Positions 15,335 to 20,942 of a DNA stretch of 20,942 nucleotides are shown here, piece by piece (within the stretch, counting starts at the first letter, position 1; the number at the start of each line of letters is the position of its first letter). The stretch spans positions 1 to 20,942 of the forward strand of contig DBFBGQ010000001.1 of NCBI GenBank assembly GCA_048201975.1, read 5' to 3'. Position numbers and translations under genes: made by a program. The DNA comes from Egerieenecus sp048201975 (GTDB lineage Bacteria; Bacillota; Clostridia; Christensenellales; Aristaeellaceae). The notes beneath the pieces were generated by a model, which worked only from the letters and a program-made list of their open reading frames with translations, made no database searches and was not told the DNA's origin.

Positions 15335-16771
15335 ATGCGACTTTTTTATACGCCGCCGCATGCGCGGGTGGGGGATGTGATTCCCTATTATGAGGATGGC
15401 GTCTTTCATCCGTTTTATTTGAAAAATTGGAACGCATACTGGGGAGAAGACCGGCAGGATGGCTGGCATATGCTGTCCACCAGGGATCATTTGCATTTTA
15501 CGGAGCAAGCCACCGGGATTCGCGGTGGCACGGGCTCGGTGGTGAAGCATGACGGCATGTACCATCTGTTCTACTGCGTATTTCAGCAAAACCCGCAGCG
15601 GCAATGGATTTGCCATGCGGTCAGCGAGGACCTGCGAGCATGGAAGCCCTTGCCGGAGGAGACCTTTGGGCCGGACGAGGCCATCTATCTTCCCACGGAT
15701 TGGCGGGATCCGTTTGTGTTTTTTCACCCGGAGGAACAGCGCTGGTGGATGCTGGTGTGTGCACAGCGTCAGGGAAAAACGGCTCGGCGGGGCTGCGTGG
15801 GCCTTTGTACATCCCAGGACCTGCATCATTGGCAGTGCGAGGAACCAATCTACGCGCCGCAAGCGTCCATGTCGGCGTATGAATGCCCGGACCTGTTTTT
15901 CCTGAATGGATGGTGGTATCTGATTTTTTCGCAGTTTACGGATCGGTTCGCCACCTGCTATCGCATGGGACGCTCGCCCAGAGGGCCGTGGCAGCGCCCC
16001 CAGGTGGATACCTTCGACGCCCGGGCGTTCTACGCTGCGAAAAGCGGAACGGACGGGGTTCATCGCTATTTGTATGGCTGGAACCCCAGCAAGACACAGG
16101 ATCAATGGCGGTTCAGCCCTGGGCAGTATCCCGGCAACGACTACAACACGTGGGACTGGGGCGGAAGCCTGATTGTGCATGAGCTATGGCAGCGGCAGAA
16201 CGGCACCCTGGGGGTCAGGCCGGTACCGGCGCTGGAGCGGGCGCTCACAGTGCCCAGCCATCTGCGTTGGAAACCCATGAACGGAGCCTGGCAAGTGGAG
16301 GAACAGGCGCTTTCGGTGAACGCGCCGGGACTTTATGCGGCGGTCATTTCGGAAAATCAGGTGCCGGAAACAGCAAGGCTGGCGTTTGATTTCCGCTTTG
16401 CAGAGGGAACCCAGCGAATGGGCCTGGCGCTGCAGGTGGACGAGGATTTTGCACAGGGTTATTACTTTTACTTTGAGCCCAAGCGGCAGCGGGTGGCGTT
16501 CAAGGGGCCGCTGTGCATGCACGAGCAAGGCGGATGGACCTTTCCCTTTGATGTGGAGCTGGAGCGTCCCCTGACGTTAACGCCCGGGGAAAGATACCAT
16601 GTGCAGCTCTTTGTGGATGAGACGGTGATGTGCCTGTATGTGAATAACGAAGTAGCGCTGACTGCGCGGGGTTACGACCTGCGTGCACGCCGCTTCGGGC
16701 TGGTAGTGGACGATGGAAGCGCATGCTTTTCGCAATTAAGTTTAACGACGCCGTCTGCGCAGAAAGGATAA
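15335..16771 (+). CDS. GH32-like (clan GH-J) glycosidase, copy 1
   Basis: Predicted cytoplasmic furanosidase, probably acting on fructosides. From MRLFYTPPHARVGDVIPYY the protein has 478 residues: a five-bladed-propeller-like N-terminal domain (about 1-310) and a C-terminal beta-sandwich (about 330-475). GH32-type landmarks are DWRDPFVFF with transition-state Asp125, AYECPDLF with acid/base Glu183, and FDARAFYAAKSGTDGVHRYL followed by YGWNP. The usual nucleophile motif WMNDPNG is missing. VGDVIPYYEDG takes its place, with Asp14 in the equivalent position. This marks a divergent, poorly characterised branch. ATG 15335 has GGAGG 8 bases upstream; the frame is open from 15197, but that part covers the terminator. 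It forms a tandem pair with the next gene, 5 bases away. Confidence 0.82.
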   Translation: MRLFYTPPHARVGDVIPYYEDGVFHPFYLKNWNAYWGEDRQDGWHMLSTRDHLHFTEQATGIRGGTGSVVKHDGMYHLFYCVFQQNPQRQWICHAVSEDLRAWKPLPEETFGPDEAIYLPTDWRDPFVFFHPEEQRWWMLVCAQRQGKTARRGCVGLCTSQDLHHWQCEEPIYAPQASMSAYECPDLFFLNGWWYLIFSQFTDRFATCYRMGRSPRGPWQRPQVDTFDARAFYAAKSGTDGVHRYLYGWNPSKTQDQWRFSPGQYPGNDYNTWDWGGSLIVHELWQRQNGTLGVRPVPALERALTVPSHLRWKPMNGAWQVEEQALSVNAPGLYAAVISENQVPETARLAFDFRFAEGTQRMGLALQVDEDFAQGYYFYFEPKRQRVAFKGPLCMHEQGGWTFPFDVELERPLTLTPGERYHVQLFVDETVMCLYVNNEVALTARGYDLRARRFGLVVDDGSACFSQLSLTTPSAQKG

Positions 16772-16776
16772 GCGGA

Positions 16777-18198
16777 ATGGAAAAGCTGTTCTACCGGCCC
16801 GAGAGGGCAGTTCTGGGCGATGTGATCCCGTTTTACGATCATGGGGAGTTCAAACCTTTTTATCTGCGCAATTTCCGCTGCAACCGGGATGCCGGGCACC
16901 GGGACGGTTGGGTGATGCTGACCACAAAGGATCACCTGCATTATGACGAGCATGATACGGGCATCGTGGGTGGAACGGGGTCCGTGATTTATACCGGCGG
17001 CATGTACCACATGTTTTACTGCACCTTTCAGCAGTCCCCGGAGCGCAACTATATCGAGCATGCCACCAGCCCGGATCTGGATGTATGGACCACCATTCCC
17101 GAGGATCGTTTTGCTTCCGACGACGAGATCTATGCGCCGGTGCACTGGCGGGATCCCTTCGTGTTCTGGGTGGAGGAGGAGCAATGCTGGTGGATGATTC
17201 TTGCTGCGCAAAAAAAGGGACCCACCACCCGTCGGGGATGCGTGGGATTGTGCAAGTCCTCCGACCTGCATCACTGGACCTATGCGCAGCCCCTGTATGC
17301 GCCGATGAATGCGCAGTGCGCGTTTGAGTGCCCGGATCTGTTCCGGTGGGGCGACTGGTATTATTTGGTATTTTCGTCATATGCCGACCGTTTTCAAACG
17401 CTGTATCGCATGAGCCGTTCCCTGCATGGCCCCTGGCTTACGCCGGAAATCGACACCTTTGATACACGGGCCTTCTACGCGGCCAAGACCGGCACGGACG
17501 GGCAGCGCCGTTTGATCTATGGCTGGAATCCAACCCGCGAGCTGGACGATCACCATTTTGATCCCCGGGCGCCTCACACGCAGGACTGGAATGGGTGGGA
17601 CTGGGGAGGAAACCTGGTGGTGCATGAGCTGTTTCAGCAACCCGACGGCACTTTGCGCGTTGCGCCAATGCCGGAGGTGCTGCAGGCCGTGTCGCGGAAA
17701 GAGAGTTTGCGGCTGTCGCCTTTGTGCGGCGCGTGGGATTGCCGCGGGGATTGCGCAGAGGCGGATGCCAAGGATGGATATGCCAGCCTTTTACTGAATC
17801 CCATGGAGGGAACTTGCCGGCTATCCATGGATGTAATCCTGCTGGCGCCGACGGCCCAGCTGGGGGTGGCGATGCATGTGGATGAACGCTTTGCCGAAGG
17901 TTACTATGCCATTGTGGATCCCTTCCGAAAGCGGCTGGAGTTCAAAAGCCCCATTCGCATGACGGAGCGGGGCGGGCAGGCGTTTCCCTATGAAGTGGAA
18001 CAGGAGCGCCCCGTACCTCGAGCGCTGGGAGAGCGCTTCCACCTGGATGTGGTGGTGGACGGCAGCATACTGGAGGTGTACCTTGACCGGCGGGTCGTGC
18101 TGGGCACACGAATGCTCGCGGCAAAGGATGGCTGCTGGGGGCTGTTTGCCTCCGAAGGGCAGGTCAGGTTTGAGCATATCGCTTGCTTTCGCTCGTGA
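16777..18198 (+). CDS. GH32-like (clan GH-J) glycosidase, copy 2
   Basis: Paralogue of the preceding gene, 473 residues, roughly half identical by eye over the catalytic domain. The same landmarks are present: LGDVIPFYDHG with Asp15 as likely nucleophile, GGTGSV, HWRDPFVFW with Asp126, FECPDLF with Glu184, FDTRAFYAAKTGTDG and YGWNP, WDWGGNLVVHEL. All three predicted catalytic acids are kept, so both copies are probably active and may split specificity between linkages or chain lengths. No signal peptide. AAAGGA, inside the end of copy 1, lies 8 bases before ATG 16777, so the two are one transcription unit. The frame is open from 16723, but that part overlaps copy 1 and is rejected. The exact substrate is unknown. 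Confidence 0.82.
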   Translation: MEKLFYRPERAVLGDVIPFYDHGEFKPFYLRNFRCNRDAGHRDGWVMLTTKDHLHYDEHDTGIVGGTGSVIYTGGMYHMFYCTFQQSPERNYIEHATSPDLDVWTTIPEDRFASDDEIYAPVHWRDPFVFWVEEEQCWWMILAAQKKGPTTRRGCVGLCKSSDLHHWTYAQPLYAPMNAQCAFECPDLFRWGDWYYLVFSSYADRFQTLYRMSRSLHGPWLTPEIDTFDTRAFYAAKTGTDGQRRLIYGWNPTRELDDHHFDPRAPHTQDWNGWDWGGNLVVHELFQQPDGTLRVAPMPEVLQAVSRKESLRLSPLCGAWDCRGDCAEADAKDGYASLLLNPMEGTCRLSMDVILLAPTAQLGVAMHVDERFAEGYYAIVDPFRKRLEFKSPIRMTERGGQAFPYEVEQERPVPRALGERFHLDVVVDGSILEVYLDRRVVLGTRMLAAKDGCWGLFASEGQVRFEHIACFRS

Positions 18199-18217
18199 CT
18201 CCTGGGGGCGAAAGTGC

Positions 18218-18245
18218 TTGACTTGCATTGGCCGGGCGCTATACT
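18218..18245 (+). promoter_or_regulatory. Putative promoter for GH172, fructokinase and the following gene
   Basis: TTGACT (18218-18223), 16-base spacer, TATACT (18240-18245), 30 bases before the GH172 start. Each box has one mismatch. There is no terminator after the preceding gene, so read-through from the GH32-like pair is also likely. Confidence 0.65.
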
Positions 18246-18275
18246 GAAAGGGAAAACAGGACAGAGGAGAGCACC

Positions 18276-19880
18276 ATGACCTACCAAGATTTGCTGCAGC
18301 GGCTTACAGATCTGCGCTTGCTGGCGATTCCTGCACCGCCGGAGGAGCGGGGAGGATGCATGTCCAGCTATGATCGCGCCTCCCGCTATGACGCGCAGAC
18401 GGATACCTATGTGAACTGGTCGGCAAACGATGATGGCTCAGGCGCGGTGGAGCGCCTGACGGACGGAAGCATTGTGGCCTTTGACTGCGACGGGCCGGGG
18501 GTGATTTGGCGCGTGTGGAGCGCGCTGCCGCAGCAAGGCGCCATGCGCGTTTATCTGGATCACGAGCCCAAGCCGGCCATTGATGTGCCCTTTATCGATT
18601 GGTTTGAGAAGCAAGGGGACGATGTTCCTCCGCTGAATTTTTCGGAATTGTCTTTGCGGCTGTCGCGAGGACGCAACAGCTGGATTCCCATTCCGTTTCA
18701 GCGTCATTGCCGGATCGTTTTAGCGCCCGGATGGGGACAATATTACCATTTTACCTATACGCGCTTTCCCGAGGGTACGCAGTTGCCGGACTGGCAGAGC
18801 TGCCAGAGCACGGATGCGTACATTGCCCTGGCCCAGACCGACCATACGCTGTATGACCGGGGGGAAACGGAGCATGAAACGGAGGCTCGCACGCTGACGC
18901 GGGTGATGCCGGGGGAGGAAGCGACGGTCTTTGCCGCCAGGGATAGCGGCGCCATTCAGGAGATGACGCTGTATGCGCAGGGGCTTCGGGAGGATCCGTA
19001 TCTCCTCCGCAGGCTGGTGCTGAAGATTTACTGGGATGGTCGGGAAATCCCAGCAGTGGAAGCACCCCTGGGAGATTTCTTTGGAGGAGCGCCGGGATAT
19101 GCCCATTACCGTTGCCTGCCCATGAGCATGGAGAAGCCTGCGTTCTCCTGCAGGTTCTATATGCCTTTTGCTCGCGGCTGCCGGGTTGTGGTGAAAAATC
19201 TGGACTATGCGCCCCACGATCTTCGCCTGGCGTTTGCCCTGGAGGAGCTGGAGGCGGCGCAGGCGTCGAAAATGCTTCGATTTCATGCAAAGTGGCACCG
19301 GGGGGAGATGTGCGGGCTGGAGGATGCGCGCTTTCGTCCCGGAGGAGACCGCTGGCCTGACTGGCCCCTGCTGATTGTGCGGGGAGCCGCCGGAAGGTTT
19401 TGCGGGGTACACCTGCATGTGGTCAACCAGTGGCCCCAGCCTGAAAAAGCCGCGGACAGCTGGTGGTACGGCAAATGGGACCGTAAAAGCGTGGACTGGT
19501 GGTGGGGGGAAGGGGATGAGAAATTTTTTGTGGACGGCGAACGGTTCCCCTCCACCTTTGGCACCGGCAGCGAGGATTATATTGGATACGCCTGGGCCGC
19601 AGAACCTCCCTTTGCCAGGTTTGACAGCGCGTTTGCCTGCATGAACGCTATGCCGGTCCATGGCAATGGACATACCAGCGTGAGCCGCTTTCAGGTTGCG
19701 GACAATGTGCCCTTTCAGCGCGAGTTTTGCGGATTTTTGGAGAAATACAAGCCGGACCAATGGGGAAAAGGCTGCCGGTGCCTGTATGCAGCCACGCCCT
19801 ATTGGTATCAGCAGGCGGAAACGGACGATGCGTATCCAGCCCTGGACGAGAATTCGCTGATGCTGGGCTGCGACGAATGA
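18276..19880 (+). CDS. GH172 (DUF2961) family furanosidase
   Basis: GH172 enzymes act on alpha-D-fructofuranosides, including hydrolysis and synthesis of difructose dianhydride I, or on D-arabinofuranosides. From MTYQDLLQRLTDLRLLAIPA the protein has 534 residues without a signal peptide. Family landmarks are GPGVIWRVWSALPQQGAMRV in the N-terminal jelly roll, PLGDFFGGAPG with FYMPFARGCRVVVKN, WWWGEGDEKFFVDGE with Glu412, and GTGSEDYIGYAW with Glu433. The 21-residue gap between Glu412 and Glu433 equals that of the two catalytic glutamates described for the Bifidobacterium dentium enzyme, as I recall them. The start has AGAGGAG close upstream; an open frame to 18228 covers the promoter and is not used. 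A fructokinase gene follows 16 bases later, favouring fructose over D-arabinose as the product. Confidence 0.88.
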   Translation: MTYQDLLQRLTDLRLLAIPAPPEERGGCMSSYDRASRYDAQTDTYVNWSANDDGSGAVERLTDGSIVAFDCDGPGVIWRVWSALPQQGAMRVYLDHEPKPAIDVPFIDWFEKQGDDVPPLNFSELSLRLSRGRNSWIPIPFQRHCRIVLAPGWGQYYHFTYTRFPEGTQLPDWQSCQSTDAYIALAQTDHTLYDRGETEHETEARTLTRVMPGEEATVFAARDSGAIQEMTLYAQGLREDPYLLRRLVLKIYWDGREIPAVEAPLGDFFGGAPGYAHYRCLPMSMEKPAFSCRFYMPFARGCRVVVKNLDYAPHDLRLAFALEELEAAQASKMLRFHAKWHRGEMCGLEDARFRPGGDRWPDWPLLIVRGAAGRFCGVHLHVVNQWPQPEKAADSWWYGKWDRKSVDWWWGEGDEKFFVDGERFPSTFGTGSEDYIGYAWAAEPPFARFDSAFACMNAMPVHGNGHTSVSRFQVADNVPFQREFCGFLEKYKPDQWGKGCRCLYAATPYWYQQAETDDAYPALDENSLMLGCDE

Positions 19881-19896
19881 AAGGGGTGTAGAACGG

Positions 19897-20781
19897 ATGC
19901 TGTATGGCGGAATTGAGGCAGGCGGAACAAAAATGGTTTGCGCGGTGGGCGATGAGGCAGGAAAGGTGCTGCGCCGAGTCAGCTTCCCTACCCGGTATCC
20001 GGAACAGACCATTCCCCAGATGATTGATTTTTTCAGGGGGCAAGGCATAGCTGCCCTGGGGATTGGATCCTTTGGGCCGCTTTCGCTGCGCCGGGAGGCG
20101 GCGGATTACGGGGCCATCACATCCACGCCCAAGGTTGGGTGGAAGGACTATCCGCTGCTGCAAACGTTTCGGGATGCGTTGCGTGTGCCCGTGGAGATCG
20201 ACACGGACGTGAACGCGGCGGCGTTGGCTGAATGCACACTGGGCGCGGCCAAAGGTTTGCGCAATTGCCTGTACGTGACGGTGGGTACAGGCGTAGGCGG
20301 CGGCGTCATTGCGGAGGGACAGCTGCTGCACGGGATGCTTCACCCGGAGCTGGGACATTTGCTGATGCAGCCGGCGGAAGGGGATCCATGCCCGCAAGGC
20401 TATTGCCCCTATCATCAAGGGTGCCTGGAGGGCTGCGCCTGCGGACCGGCGATTGAGAAGCGCTGGGGCAAGCCGGCCAAGGAACTGCCCCCGGATCATC
20501 CGGCGTGGGAGGTGGAGAGCGACTATCTGGCGCAGCTATGCGTGGATGCGGTGGTTTGCCTTTCGCCGGAGCGCATCATCCTGGGCGGGGGCGTGATGCA
20601 TCAGCGTCAGCTGTATCCCAAGATTCGGGAAAAGACCCGGCGGCGATTGGGGGGATATATCCGAACCGGGCAGGTGGAGGATCTGGAGCGCTACATCGTC
20701 GCGCCGGGCTTGGGGGATGACAGCGGTATTGTGGGGGCGTTGCTGCTGGCGCGCCGCGCGGAAGCGAACCGGCCCGGCTGA
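19897..20781 (+). CDS. ROK-family fructokinase
   Basis: Phosphorylates fructose with ATP to fructose 6-phosphate, feeding glycolysis. Some relatives also accept mannose. The 294-residue protein shows the phosphate-binding start GGIEAGGTKMVCAVGDE (4-20), the fructokinase-type GIGSFGPLSL (55-64), the catalytic region IDTDVNAAALAE with Asp104, the second glycine loop TVGTGVGGG (128-136) and the zinc site His154, Cys170, His173 and Cys176 within HPELGH and CPYHQGCLEG. This zinc pattern is that of the YdhR/GmuE fructokinase branch rather than the CXCGXXGC pattern of glucokinases and NagC. It is probably translated from the GH172 message (16-base gap, AAAGGGG upstream), which makes fructose the likely product of the neighbouring glycosidases. 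Confidence 0.93.
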   Translation: MLYGGIEAGGTKMVCAVGDEAGKVLRRVSFPTRYPEQTIPQMIDFFRGQGIAALGIGSFGPLSLRREAADYGAITSTPKVGWKDYPLLQTFRDALRVPVEIDTDVNAAALAECTLGAAKGLRNCLYVTVGTGVGGGVIAEGQLLHGMLHPELGHLLMQPAEGDPCPQGYCPYHQGCLEGCACGPAIEKRWGKPAKELPPDHPAWEVESDYLAQLCVDAVVCLSPERIILGGGVMHQRQLYPKIREKTRRRLGGYIRTGQVEDLERYIVAPGLGDDSGIVGALLLARRAEANRPG

Positions 20782-20804
20782 ATGGAGGATGAGGAGGAAG
20801 CGTC

Positions 20805-20942
20805 ATGAAACAAGCAAAGGAAAAATCCTTTTTACGCTCGATGGTTTTTCGCTGGTTTGCTCCATCGGTGATTCTTTTGCTTGTGTTTATGACGTTTTTT
20901 CTGATTCTGCTGGATATTTCCAACCGGCATAACGAGGAGTTG
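20805..20942 (+). CDS. Start of a membrane-anchored protein, probably sensor kinase or membrane-bound regulator (partial)
   Basis: The first 46 residues are visible before the window ends. A basic N-terminus (MKQAKEKSFLRSMVFRWF) leads into a hydrophobic segment at about 17-37, then ISNRHNEEL. This matches the first transmembrane helix of YesM-type sensor histidine kinases or membrane-anchored AraC regulators common in such clusters, but no catalytic or DNA-binding domain is in view. ATG 20805 has AGGAGGAAG 5 bases upstream and lies 24 bases after the fructokinase stop, so it is probably cotranscribed. It could be an activator for the weak promoter at 15275-15303. Confidence 0.7.
   Translation, partial: MKQAKEKSFLRSMVFRWFAPSVILLLVFMTFFLILLDISNRHNEEL

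Noticed and set aside
18720..20048. 442-codon open frame on the minus strand under GH172 and fructokinase
   Set aside because: It spans two confident genes and their junction, and has no domain or start signal of its own.

Overview
The window looks like a carbohydrate-utilisation region of a gut-type, GC-rich member of the Bacillota (class Clostridia). The evidence is strong AGGAGG-type ribosome binding sites, near-consensus sigma-A promoters, CUT1 sugar ABC transporters of the LplB/YtcP type without their own ATPase, LacI- and GntR-type repressors, and cytoplasmic glycosidases without signal peptides. Both sugar-binding proteins have 'AMA-E' type signal peptides, a style I associate with Christensenellales-like lineages; that placement is a guess. 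I saw no rRNA, tRNA, CRISPR array, insertion sequence or phage gene.

Left half, minus strand (1-7441): a mannoside locus. In transcription order it holds a GntR/LacI hybrid regulator, a GH125 exo-alpha-1,6-mannosidase overlapping it by an ATGA, an internal promoter, two ABC permeases, a sugar-binding protein, an attenuator-like terminator and a GH2 beta-mannosidase cut by the left edge. An alpha-1,6-mannosidase together with a beta-mannosidase fits stepwise cytoplasmic breakdown of imported N-glycan-core or other mixed-linkage manno-oligosaccharides.

Middle (7442-9132): two regulators diverge from a 299-base region containing back-to-back promoters. The LacI-family gene (7741-8793) ends at a strong terminator. 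A third promoter follows, with two GAAAC/GTTTC palindromes, one over the start site and one in the leader.

Right half, plus strand (9133-15064): a second permease-permease-binding protein set and a GH2 beta-galactosidase-like enzyme, closed by two tandem terminators.

Right end (15335-20942): two tandem GH32-like enzymes whose usual WMNDPNG motif is replaced by GDVIP, then, from its own promoter, a GH172 (DUF2961) enzyme, a ROK fructokinase and the start of a membrane-anchored, probably sensory or regulatory protein. GH32-like, GH172 and fructokinase together suggest intracellular catabolism of an unusual fructoside, possibly difructose dianhydrides or fructose-containing hetero-oligosaccharides. 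This is the most interesting system in the window.
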